Positions 44,359-52,702 of a stretch of DNA of 64,000 nucleotides are shown piece by piece; the first letter of the stretch is position 1, and every line of letters begins with the position of its first letter. The translations under genes and the position numbers were made by a program. The notes beneath the pieces were generated by a model that saw nothing but the letters and a program-made list of their open reading frames with translations, was not told the DNA's origin and ran no database searches. This DNA comes from Ruminococcus sp. (GTDB lineage Bacteria; Bacillota; Clostridia; Oscillospirales; Acutalibacteraceae), in the NCBI GenBank assembly GCA_017473555.1, contig JAFUKO010000045.1, positions 1 to 64,000 on the forward strand. Reading direction: 5' to 3'.

Positions 44359-45474
44359 TTACACCCCTTTGAATTTCTTTATGTAACAGCCTGCCCTGTT
44401 GGAGCTGTCTGTTGTTGTACCTATTTTATCTACAGAAAGATCCGCAATTCTAATCAAAGAATCCGGTTCTTCCGCTTTTATCCTCTCAAGTTCCATAAGG
44501 TCTTCTTTGCTGAAAATAAATACGCTCTCAACACTCTGAGGTTCGCATACTTTTTCAAAACTAGGCGGTATATCACACGCTACTTCAATTACCATTCTCA
44601 CAAAATCATATCCGGTAGAACAAGGCACCAGATCGCTGCCTATACAGTCGCCACCCATTCTTCCGCCGATTTCTATCAGCTTTATTTTGCCATCGTCATC
44701 GATTTTAATCTCCGAGTGTGATGCGCCATTTTCAAGTGACAGTGTATCCAGTGCATGCGAAATCACTCTCTTGATTCTGTCTTCGGTGTCCTTATCAATG
44801 GGTGCGGGCTGTCTATGCCCTGTTTCGATAAAATTTGGAGCACCTGTCGTATATTTCAGCGTTGTCGTCAGATAGTGATGCTGACCCTTATATGAGATAA
44901 ACTCAACACTATACTCTGTACCCTGCACAAACTCTTCCACAAGTGCCTTCTTCTCAAAGCTGCACTCGATCGCGTGTCTGACAGCAGCACTCAGCTGTTC
45001 TCTGCTTTCAGCCTTAAAAATTCCTCTGCTACCACTTCTGTCAGTCGGTTTAACTATGACCGGAAACTCTATTTCGAGATTATCAACGTCAGAATTCTCA
45101 TCTACCAGCACGCTCTTCGGGCTTGGGTCATTTCGTTCTTCAAATGCTTTTCGCATGAGATGTTTATTGGTGCTTACTTTTGTTGCTTCAACAGAGTTTG
45201 AGTTTAGTCCCAGACTCTGTGCAACATAGTTCACAGTAACCATAGCCAGATCTGAAGCAATTGAACAGATACCGCAGATACCGATTTCTTCACATTTTTT
45301 CAAAATCTCTTCTTTTTCAATGATGCTAATAGGATAAAAATAGTCAGCAACTGACTCGCCTACGTCGTTAGCCGCCCAAGCAAAAACGTGAGTTATATAT
45401 CCCATTTCTTTAGCTTTTTCAATCAACGGGAGCTGAAAGTAACTAGCACCGATAATAGCAAGATTTTTTTGCAT
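44359..45474 (-). CDS. ATP-grasp ligase 1
   Basis: This 371-residue ATP-grasp enzyme probably joins a carboxylate to an amine or thiol. A pre-ATP-grasp Rossmann-like part comes first (about 1-105). The ATP-binding core follows, with FPVIVKPTDRSGSRGIFKA, ALVEEFVQGTEYSVEF and EIKIDDDGKIKLIEIGGRMG, where Glu and Asn/Gly line the magnesium site. The substrate is not readable. It lies directly before rmlA and after a GT2 gene. With amino sugars made in the same operon, N-acylation of an amino group is one plausible role. Confidence 0.82.
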   Translation of the reverse strand: MQKNLAIIGASYFQLPLIEKAKEMGYITHVFAWAANDVGESVADYFYPISIIEKEEILKKCEEIGICGICSIASDLAMVTVNYVAQSLGLNSNSVEATKVSTNKHLMRKAFEERNDPSPKSVLVDENSDVDNLEIEFPVIVKPTDRSGSRGIFKAESREQLSAAVRHAIECSFEKKALVEEFVQGTEYSVEFISYKGQHHYLTTTLKYTTGAPNFIETGHRQPAPIDKDTEDRIKRVISHALDTLSLENGASHSEIKIDDDGKIKLIEIGGRMGGDCIGSDLVPCSTGYDFVRMVIEVACDIPPSFEKVCEPQSVESVFIFSKEDLMELERIKAEEPDSLIRIADLSVDKIGTTTDSSNRAGCYIKKFKGV

Positions 45475-45478
45475 AATT

Positions 45479-46420
45479 TTATTGATCCTTTCGGCTTTTC
45501 GCCTCTTTGTTAAGTACTGTTCTCACTACATAAAGTGGTCTTTCTTTAACCTGCATGAAAATATTACCAATATAAATGCCAGTAATTCCTATAGAAGTAA
45601 TAATAAGTCCACCCATAAACGAAATCAAAGAAACTAAACTGGAGTATCCAGGAGTAATCTGTAAAACAAAATGCCTAACTATTGTGAAAATAACCATAAT
45701 AAATGAGACCGCAGTAATGACCAGACCGATTTTTGCCATAAGCTTCAACAATTTATCAGATTGAGATGTCAGGATGTCGGTCGCCATTTTCATTCGCTTT
45801 TTAAAGTCATATCCCGACTTACCTTCAAAACGCTCATTATGCTCAACATCTATAACTGCCTGCTTAAATCCAAGCCACTTTATGTACATTACAAAAGCTC
45901 TGTGTGTTTCAGTCATACTACAGTAGCTATCAACCACTTGCCTTTTAGAAATACTGAAATTACATAATGCCGGATCATAATCTAAATCTGTAGCAACAGA
46001 ATACAGCTTATAGAACATATTTGACACCAAAACTTTAAGAAAACCGTCTTTACGCTGTTTTCTTCTGGCAAACACTACGTCATACCCTTCCTGAGCCTTG
46101 TTGTATAGGTTAAGTATCTCTTCTGGTCTATCCTGAAGATCGCAATCCATAACTACTACCCAGTCACCACAACTATGCTCAAGACCTGCAGCAATCGCTT
46201 TAATTTGTCCAAAATTTCTGGACAGCTCAATACCAATTACTCTCTCATCACTATCACACAACTGCGTTATCTCTTGCCACGAGCCCTTTGGACACGCATC
46301 GTTAACCAGAATAATTTCAAATTCATCTGTTATCTGCTCCAATGTGTCAGTCAATCTTTTGTGTAGCTCTGGCAATGCCGCAGGGCAACCATATACAGGT
46401 ACTACGACTGAAATATCCAT
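45479..46420 (-). CDS. GT2 glycosyltransferase, ArnC/DPM1-like, lipid-phosphate acceptor
   Basis: This 313-residue enzyme has an N-terminal GT-A domain (ISVVVPVYGC, VNDACPKGSW, ELSRNFGQIKAI, VMDCDLQDRPEE) and two C-terminal membrane helices (about 230-255 and 265-290). This architecture belongs to enzymes that load a sugar onto undecaprenyl or dolichyl phosphate. Two SMR-type half-transporters follow upstream in the same operon, as in the arn pathway, which supports a lipid-linked sugar donor. GAGG lies before the ATG. Confidence 0.87.
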   Translation of the reverse strand: MDISVVVPVYGCPAALPELHKRLTDTLEQITDEFEIILVNDACPKGSWQEITQLCDSDERVIGIELSRNFGQIKAIAAGLEHSCGDWVVVMDCDLQDRPEEILNLYNKAQEGYDVVFARRKQRKDGFLKVLVSNMFYKLYSVATDLDYDPALCNFSISKRQVVDSYCSMTETHRAFVMYIKWLGFKQAVIDVEHNERFEGKSGYDFKKRMKMATDILTSQSDKLLKLMAKIGLVITAVSFIMVIFTIVRHFVLQITPGYSSLVSLISFMGGLIITSIGITGIYIGNIFMQVKERPLYVVRTVLNKEAKSRKDQ

Positions 46421-46436
46421 ATGTATCCTCCACTAA

Positions 46437-46772
46437 CTAAATATAAAAAACTATAACCCCAACCAATATCAATACATTACCTAGTGTTTTTTTCCAAGTG
46501 ATTTTTTCCTGAAAAAATACAAAACTCAAAATTAGAACTAAAATATAACCTAACGATTCAATGATAGGACCATTTTTATACTCAATCCCTCTAAACGCCA
46601 GAACAGTTAAGATGGTAGACAATACCATCATTGAGTATCCGATAATAACCCAAGGATTAAGATACTCTTTGATAATAGAATCGTACTGCTTTTTTGCACT
46701 GACTTTAAGCAAAATCTGAGAAAAAGCTGCGACCACTACAGACGCAATCATAAACCAATAATAATTATTCAT
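46437..46772 (-). CDS. SMR/EamA-type half-transporter (ArnF-like)
   Basis: This 111-residue protein has four membrane helices. It has FSQILLKVSAKKQYD in helix 1, GPIIESLGYILVLILS in the centre, and FFQEKITWKKTLGNVLILVG at the end, the half-EamA signature. It pairs with the next gene (8-base overlap) as ArnE and ArnF do, forming a flippase for an undecaprenyl-phosphate sugar. The adjacent ArnC-like GT supports this. Confidence 0.8.
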   Translation of the reverse strand: MNNYYWFMIASVVVAAFSQILLKVSAKKQYDSIIKEYLNPWVIIGYSMMVLSTILTVLAFRGIEYKNGPIIESLGYILVLILSFVFFQEKITWKKTLGNVLILVGVIVFYI

Positions 46773-47121
46773 GCTGTTCTCCGTTCACAATAATTGTACC
46801 TATTATTATAATTATTCCGCCTATTACATTAGTCAATGTTACCTGTTCATTAAAAAGCACTACCGCCCACAACAAAGACCAGATAATCGCTACTGCACGA
46901 TTGGCATAGGCTATTGATAAATCAATCCGTTTTATCACTTGTTGCCACAAAATAGCGTACACTCCAAGTATAGCAATCTCTACACCATAAAGAGCTAAAA
47001 ACTGTAACGAAAACAGCTCCTGTTGTGCCGCAAATTTACCCGCAACTCCGGCAAATGTATATATAACTATTATAATCTGGAGAACAAGTATCTGCTTAAT
47101 TATTTGATTTTTCTTTGACAA
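46765..47121 (-). CDS. SMR/EamA-type half-transporter (ArnE-like)
   Basis: This 118-residue protein has four membrane helices. SIAYANRAVAIIWSLLWAVV and LFNEQVTLTNVIGGIIIIIG match the second half of the EamA/SMR fold. The start is read as TTG at 47121, with AGAGGAA about five bases upstream; there is no ATG in a useful position. It overlaps its partner by eight bases. A drug-efflux role is possible, but context favours lipid-linked sugar flipping. Confidence 0.75.
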   Translation of the reverse strand: MSKKNQIIKQILVLQIIIVIYTFAGVAGKFAAQQELFSLQFLALYGVEIAILGVYAILWQQVIKRIDLSIAYANRAVAIIWSLLWAVVLFNEQVTLTNVIGGIIIIIGTIIVNGEQHE

Positions 47122-47134
47122 AACAATTCCTCTT

Positions 47135-48187
47135 TTACTGTTCTTTTTTTCTGCTGTTTACCAGCTCGTCCCATTTTCCACTTTCGAGTTCATCTTTGTA
47201 ATCCTTCATCATATCTATATATGAAGTGTACTGTGGTACAAATCCAAAGTCTTCCTTAGCTTTGCTCATATCAAACAAAAACGATGGTGTGTTGTTTGGT
47301 TTATCAGGACGATAAACTATACTGGAACGATTATCTGGATCACCGAAAACCTCAATTATAGCTTTAACCTGGTCTTCCAAATCAAGCTCTGTTCCCGATG
47401 TCATATTATACAGACCTCTGGTCTTATCGCTGTCAAGTGCCATACAATACGCCTTAGCTACATCTTTAACATAAATAATATCTCTTGTAATATGTGGATC
47501 GCCCCATATCTCAATATCATTACCCTGTTGTGCATTCTCTATGAAAGTCTGTACGCCGCTCTTATAATATTTACCATTCACATAAATAACCGAATGAGGT
47601 CCGACTCCATACACAGGAGGAAATCTGAACCACGCACACTGCATATTATGTTGCTGATTATAATACTCCATCACGTCACATGCTGCGTTCTTTGAAATAA
47701 CATAAACAGCGTGATCACCGGTAAAGTGAAAATCGCGAGGTTCAGTCTCTTTGATTGCATAACCTTTTCTCCACGCACCCGCAACATCCGAATAAGATGA
47801 ATTGGAAATCAGTTTCTTGATTTTGTTCTTTCTACAAAACTCAAGTACTTTAATCGTACCAATTACGTTAACCTCAAAGTAATCCGCAGCGTTTTCGTTT
47901 TCCTCAAGATCTGCTGTTGCATTAGCCGGCAACAATCCTGCCAGGAGAATAACACCATCGATATTTTCTGTCGGAAGTTTTTCGTAATCTTTCTCGCAAG
48001 TTATATCAAGTTCAATAAACTCAGCACCCATATCTTCAAGAACAGCACCGAGCTGTTTGTTTCTGCCTGTTGCATATACCTTTCGCCCTTCAGCTATCAG
48101 TTGTCTTATAGTGTACATACCGATAAACCCAGTTGCACCAATAACAATTATGCCACCTTTTTTACATGAGGTTTTTTCACAACTCAT
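47135..48187 (-). CDS. NAD-dependent epimerase/dehydratase
   Basis: This 350-residue extended SDR protein has the nucleotide motif IIVIGATGFIGMYTI, an LLAGLLPANAT segment, SNSSYSD, a YVISK Tyr/Lys pair, and WFRFPPVYGVGPHS. The short cysteine-rich start (CEKTSCKKGG) is unusual. It lies between the SMR pair and the WecE-type aminotransferase. It could alter the 4-keto or amino sugar, but its substrate is not determined. Confidence 0.8.
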   Translation of the reverse strand: MSCEKTSCKKGGIIVIGATGFIGMYTIRQLIAEGRKVYATGRNKQLGAVLEDMGAEFIELDITCEKDYEKLPTENIDGVILLAGLLPANATADLEENENAADYFEVNVIGTIKVLEFCRKNKIKKLISNSSYSDVAGAWRKGYAIKETEPRDFHFTGDHAVYVISKNAACDVMEYYNQQHNMQCAWFRFPPVYGVGPHSVIYVNGKYYKSGVQTFIENAQQGNDIEIWGDPHITRDIIYVKDVAKAYCMALDSDKTRGLYNMTSGTELDLEDQVKAIIEVFGDPDNRSSIVYRPDKPNNTPSFLFDMSKAKEDFGFVPQYTSYIDMMKDYKDELESGKWDELVNSRKKEQ

Positions 48188-48197
48188 ATTTTCCTCC

Positions 48198-49331
48198 TTA
48201 GATATCCTTAAAAAAAACTTTTATACATTCACAAACCTTTTTCCTGAACTCATGCGGTATATTGTAATACAACGGGAATCTCACAAGTCGTTCACTCTCT
48301 ACAGTTGTGTACTCATCTTCTCCATCAAATCTGCCGAACTTCAATCCGGCTGGTGCAGAATGAAGCGGTACATAATGGAAAACACACTGCACGCCATTAT
48401 CTCTCATAAACGAGATAAACTCTGTTCTTTGCTGTAAATCCTTGCACTTTATATAAAACATATGTGCATTATGTACGCAACCTTCTGGTATTACAGGAAG
48501 TTCGATTTTTCCCAGCTCAGAAAGCGGTAATAACTGATCATAATAAAAGTGCCATGTATCTAATCTGTCATTGTTAATTACTTCTGCCTTTTGAAGCTGT
48601 GCCCAAAGGAAAGCTGCGTTCATATCACTAGGTAGGAAACTATCTCCGAAATCTACCCATGTATACTTATCAACTTGTCCTCTGAAAAACTTAGCACGAT
48701 TGGTACCTTTTTCACGAAGTATCTCTGCTTTTTCGTTATATTCAGGATTGTTTATCAGGATGGCTCCGCCTTCACCCATAGAATAGTTCTTTGTTTCATG
48801 GAAAGAATAGCACCCGAAATCACCGATTGTACCCAATGCTTTTCCTTTGTATGTACTCATAACACCCTGTGCTGCATCTTCAACTACCATAAGGCTATAC
48901 TTTTTAGCAATATCCATAATGGTGTCCATTTCACATGCTACACCAGCATAATGAACTGGTACAATAACCTTTGTTTTATCAGTGATAGCTGCTTCTATTT
49001 TTGTTTCATCGATATTCATCGTATCAGGTCTGATATCAACAAATACAAGTTTAGCTCCTGCTAATACAAAAGCCGTTGCAGTACTGGAGAAAGTATAACT
49101 TGGCAAAATAACTTCGTCACCCGGTTTCAGGTCACACATAAGTGCAGCCATATCAAGTGCAGACGTGCCGCTGGTGGTGAGTAAAACCTTTTGTGCATCA
49201 AACTTTTCTTCCATCCACGCGTTACATTTTTTAGTAAATTGACCATCACCACAAATTTTCTGTGAATCAATCGCTTGCTTTATATACTCAAGCTCATCTC
49301 CTACAAACGGAGGCGTATTGAAATTAATCAT
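48198..49331 (-). CDS. wecE: dTDP-4-amino-4,6-dideoxygalactose transaminase, WecE type
   Basis: This 377-residue DegT-family PLP enzyme closely fits WecE/RffA. Its strings include FNTPPFVGDELEYI, GDGQFTKKCN, LKPGDEVILPSYTFSSTATA, VDIRPDTMNIDE, VPVHYAGVACEMD and VEDAAQGVMSTYKG. The PLP-binding lysine is in SFHETKNYSMGEGGA. It would turn the RmlB product into dTDP-D-Fuc4N. RmlA, RmlB and this enzyme form a complete route. GAGGAGG precedes the start. Confidence 0.88.
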   Translation of the reverse strand: MINFNTPPFVGDELEYIKQAIDSQKICGDGQFTKKCNAWMEEKFDAQKVLLTTSGTSALDMAALMCDLKPGDEVILPSYTFSSTATAFVLAGAKLVFVDIRPDTMNIDETKIEAAITDKTKVIVPVHYAGVACEMDTIMDIAKKYSLMVVEDAAQGVMSTYKGKALGTIGDFGCYSFHETKNYSMGEGGAILINNPEYNEKAEILREKGTNRAKFFRGQVDKYTWVDFGDSFLPSDMNAAFLWAQLQKAEVINNDRLDTWHFYYDQLLPLSELGKIELPVIPEGCVHNAHMFYIKCKDLQQRTEFISFMRDNGVQCVFHYVPLHSAPAGLKFGRFDGEDEYTTVESERLVRFPLYYNIPHEFRKKVCECIKVFFKDI

Positions 49332-49344
49332 TTATGTTTCCTCC

Positions 49345-50445
49345 TCAGTTTAAAATAATATCACATATTCTGTCGATAGTTTCATCTGAAAGTTCTGGAT
49401 AAATTGGCAGTGTCAGCACATTCTTAGCAATTATTCGTGCAACAGACAAATCGTGGCAATCAGAATAACCACACTCAGAATAACACTCAAAGTCAGAAGT
49501 AAGCGGGTAAAAATACTTTCTGGAATTTATTCCTGCTTCTTTGAGTTTGTCATAAATATCATCACGACTATACTTATAGGAATCAAAAACTACAGGAAAA
49601 TAAGCAAAATTAGACTTTAAGTTTTCCTGAATCAAAGGCAATTTAACACCTTTTACACCTGATAAATTTTTTATGTATCTTAGATATACCCTTTTTCTAT
49701 CCTCAATCCAGCTATCAATATGACGCAAGTTACATATGCCCATCGCTGCCTGAAATTCATTCATTTTAGCGTTACCGCCCACATACATGCAACTCTCCTG
49801 GCCCCTGATACCAAAATTTTTCATATCATTCAGGACCTGTTTATACTCTTCGTTATTAAAACACAGTGCTCCACCTTCAATGGTGTTGTACACCTTAGTC
49901 GCATGAAAGCTAAACATACTCATATCACCAAAAGAAGCAACTCCTTTACCCATATAGCTTTCGCCAAAAGCGTGTGCTGCATCATAAATAACCTTTAGTC
50001 CATATTTATTTGCTATTTTTTCTATTTTGTCAACATCACAAATATTACCATATACGTGCACTGGTAGAATTGCAACCGTTTTCTCTGTAATCAATTCTTC
50101 GATTTTATCCGCATTAATTGTATAATCAGCTTCGTTTATATCACAAAAAACAGGTGTAAAACCAAGCCTTACAATTGCGTGGGTAGTTGAAGCAAAAGTA
50201 AATGGTGTGGTGATAATCTCTCCACCCTTTTTCATATTAAGTGCTGCTAAAGCTCCCTCAAGTGCCAAATGTCCGTTAGTATAAAGTGCAACATTATCAA
50301 CATCAAGATATTTTTCGAGCTGAGTCTGAAGCATCTGATGTTTTTCACCCATATTAGTAATCCAATGGCTATCCCATAATGTTTTTATCTCTTCACAATA
50401 CTCCTCATAAGGAGGCATTGAAGACCTTGTAACGTTAATCTGCAT
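49345..50445 (-). CDS. DegT-family aminotransferase, VioA-like
   Basis: This 366-residue PLP-dependent sugar aminotransferase is distinct from the WecE-type one next to it. It has LWDSHWITNMGEKHQ, a TPFTFASTTHAIVRLGF segment, VHVYGN, and the PLP lysine in SFHATKVYNTIEGGAL. The VYNTIEGG form resembles VioA and FdtB, which make dTDP-4-amino-4,6-dideoxyglucose or dTDP-3-amino sugars. With no FdtA isomerase seen, a 4-amino product (Qui4N) is the simpler reading. Confidence 0.8.
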   Translation of the reverse strand: MQINVTRSSMPPYEEYCEEIKTLWDSHWITNMGEKHQMLQTQLEKYLDVDNVALYTNGHLALEGALAALNMKKGGEIITTPFTFASTTHAIVRLGFTPVFCDINEADYTINADKIEELITEKTVAILPVHVYGNICDVDKIEKIANKYGLKVIYDAAHAFGESYMGKGVASFGDMSMFSFHATKVYNTIEGGALCFNNEEYKQVLNDMKNFGIRGQESCMYVGGNAKMNEFQAAMGICNLRHIDSWIEDRKRVYLRYIKNLSGVKGVKLPLIQENLKSNFAYFPVVFDSYKYSRDDIYDKLKEAGINSRKYFYPLTSDFECYSECGYSDCHDLSVARIIAKNVLTLPIYPELSDETIDRICDIILN

Positions 50446-50461
50446 AAGATATCTCCTAAAA

Positions 50462-51397
50462 TTATACTAACTTACCAAGATATACATCCTCTTTTACCTT
50501 CATCAAAGAATATAACAACTCGATGTATGGTGTACTCAAATTGTATTTTTGAGCAAGGCTGAAAATATATCCCGCAATATACTCATTTTCTGTTTCTCTT
50601 TTATTTAAAACGTCTTCAAGCATTGAAGTATGCTTGGATTCACCATAGTTTATGAAATAGGTCATAACTTCTTCTATATCATCCTGAGTTATTTCTATTC
50701 CCTCTTTTGACGCAACCGCCACATACTCATCCATAATCAATCTACATATTTTCTGGGCGTCCGGTGATTTCTTAAACATTGAGTAATCCAGCTCTGTAAG
50801 GGCTGTAAGAGCATTACCGGCCACATTTAACATCATTTTCTGCCAAATTGCATGCCTGATATTTTCATCAAAAATGCACGGCACATCCGCATCAACTAAA
50901 ATAGTATGTACATCTTGCGCATAACTCTTGTAATCGCTATGATTCTTTCCGATGTGATATACTCCGGGATTCTGATATACAATATTGTTTTCAAAAATCC
51001 TTGTATTTGGACCTTGAGCATAACCCTCAAGAATCACGTTATTTGAAAATTTCTTCCTGAAGAAATCGTATGAAAACACACCATTCTGTAGTGGTAGGAT
51101 AACCGTTTTGTCGCTAATAAACGGAAAAATGGTATCAATTGCACCATCAAGGCTATAGTTTTTAACGCACACAAAAAGCACCTGAAGTGGCTTGTCTAAC
51201 GTGTGGCTTGGTGTAACAATACGAGGATCAAAACGCTGTCCATTAATATACAACGGCTGTTTAATAAGGTCTTTTTTTATTTCTTCACTTGATAAAAGAA
51301 TAAACCTGTCTCCGTATTTTTGGTATAGCAAATGAGCCAACGGTGAACCAATTGCACCTAGCCCGATTAAAGCTATATAGCCGTTATCTTTGTTCAT
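50462..51397 (-). CDS. Ketopantoate reductase-like dehydrogenase
   Basis: This protein of 311 residues (from the ATG at 51397) is of the PanE/ApbA family. It has IALIGLGAIGSPLAHLL as the NADP motif, PLQNGV, and IWQKMMLNVAGNALTAL with the conserved Lys and Asn. The family reduces 2-keto acids such as ketopantoate. No other pantothenate gene is present. Placement between an ATP-grasp ligase and a sugar aminotransferase suggests it makes a hydroxy acid for attachment to the glycan. GAGGTGA precedes the ATG; the GTG three codons earlier overlaps that site. Confidence 0.8.
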   Translation of the reverse strand: MNKDNGYIALIGLGAIGSPLAHLLYQKYGDRFILLSSEEIKKDLIKQPLYINGQRFDPRIVTPSHTLDKPLQVLFVCVKNYSLDGAIDTIFPFISDKTVILPLQNGVFSYDFFRKKFSNNVILEGYAQGPNTRIFENNIVYQNPGVYHIGKNHSDYKSYAQDVHTILVDADVPCIFDENIRHAIWQKMMLNVAGNALTALTELDYSMFKKSPDAQKICRLIMDEYVAVASKEGIEITQDDIEEVMTYFINYGESKHTSMLEDVLNKRETENEYIAGYIFSLAQKYNLSTPYIELLYSLMKVKEDVYLGKLV

Positions 51398-51418
51398 ATT
51401 CTTCACCTCGTTTAATTA

Positions 51419-52702
51419 TCAAGTGTAATCATTAATAATAATATCCGTATCGAACGGTGTTAAAAGCATTGAGTTGTTGTCTGTATCTATGACATCATAC
51501 AACTCCATTAATCGGTCGATTCTGCTTTTTAATTCTTCTTTTGTATCAGCAACTATAAAAAATCTACAAGCAATCTGCTTCAAAGTACCATAACCTGTAA
51601 CAGTGTCCATATTTCTATAACTTGGGTTAACGGAAACCACGCCCTGTATCTGAGCAATTTCATCTAACCCTTTAAGCTCTTTTATCTGTCCTAGTTTAAC
51701 AAGCGGAGATAATTTACAGCCGTACTTACCAGTTAACGGATCAGCTTTCTTTGACAAATCCTCTTCACTCATTTTACCTGTTAACGCAAAGTTTATCATA
51801 AGTTCTTTAGCATCAATGCCTGAAAACTCCTTTACGATGTAATGCTCCTGTGCACCATTCAATCTATAGCCCGGTTCGTAAAAACGAACGCCACCATCTT
51901 CATCAATAAACGACTGAATAAACATAACTCCATTTTTTACACCGGTCTTAATGAACATATTCTTAACTTTTTCATCATTATCTTTTAGATATTGCTTCGT
52001 GTGTTTAGAAGGAAATATATATGATGTAGGGAGCTGCGCAACACCATACTGTTCCTTATTTGTATATCTATCACACATACCTACACAGGTAGGCTGTCCA
52101 TCCTGAAATACGTAATACACTACAACTTCTTGTCCGGTCATATATTTTTCAATGAGCAAACATTTACTTTTAGAAAACGACAGAGCTTTGTCAATACCTT
52201 CTCTAAGCTCATCAAAAGTCTTACAAACAGATATCCCCTTTGAACTGCAACTATCTACCGGCTTTACAACAACCGGAAGTGGTATTTCTTTCAACTCACT
52301 GGTGGAGTAATAATCACTAACAACATACTCATCTACTACCGGGACATCAAATTCTCTGCACATCTGCTTAAAATTCTTTTTGTCTGCAAAAAGCTCGAAT
52401 AGTTTTTTATCACCGTAACAAGGAAAATTCATATCAGAACAAATTCTTTCGTATGACGGCATAAGTGCTTCAGCTACTCCAAGTAAAACTGCATCTACGT
52501 TCTGTTCTTTTATTAATTCTTCAAGTTCCTCAACATTTGATGCATCAATATTACATGGTTGTGCAGCATATTGCTTAGCGTATGAATTTGGATCATAGTC
52601 GGTTACAATTGTATGTAATCCCATTTTATTTGCAGTTTTCACCAGACCTGCAGTTTCCGGATTAGCACCTAACACTAACACACTTTTCTTACCATTAATC
52701 AT
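51419..52702 (-). CDS. ATP-grasp ligase 2
   Basis: This 427-residue ATP-grasp protein is unlike the one at 44359 except for the core fold. The N-terminal Rossmann part starts VLVLGANPETAGLVKTA. The ATP-binding core has PLPVVVKPVDSCSSKGISV, LLIEKYMTGQEVVVYY and VRFYEPGYRLNGAQE. A C-terminal lid of about 100 residues follows. It lies upstream of the ketopantoate-reductase-like gene, and its start overlaps the end of the flippase gene by eight bases. Carboxylate-amine ligation is the family activity; the substrates are unknown. Confidence 0.82.
   Translation of the reverse strand: MINGKKSVLVLGANPETAGLVKTANKMGLHTIVTDYDPNSYAKQYAAQPCNIDASNVEELEELIKEQNVDAVLLGVAEALMPSYERICSDMNFPCYGDKKLFELFADKKNFKQMCREFDVPVVDEYVVSDYYSTSELKEIPLPVVVKPVDSCSSKGISVCKTFDELREGIDKALSFSKSKCLLIEKYMTGQEVVVYYVFQDGQPTCVGMCDRYTNKEQYGVAQLPTSYIFPSKHTKQYLKDNDEKVKNMFIKTGVKNGVMFIQSFIDEDGGVRFYEPGYRLNGAQEHYIVKEFSGIDAKELMINFALTGKMSEEDLSKKADPLTGKYGCKLSPLVKLGQIKELKGLDEIAQIQGVVSVNPSYRNMDTVTGYGTLKQIACRFFIVADTKEELKSRIDRLMELYDVIDTDNNSMLLTPFDTDIIINDYT

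Noticed and set aside
46437..47121. The two small membrane genes as fragments of one EamA transporter, or as a toxin-antitoxin pair
   Set aside because: Each is a complete four-helix unit with an eight-base overlap, as in ArnE/ArnF. Neither resembles a toxin or antitoxin.
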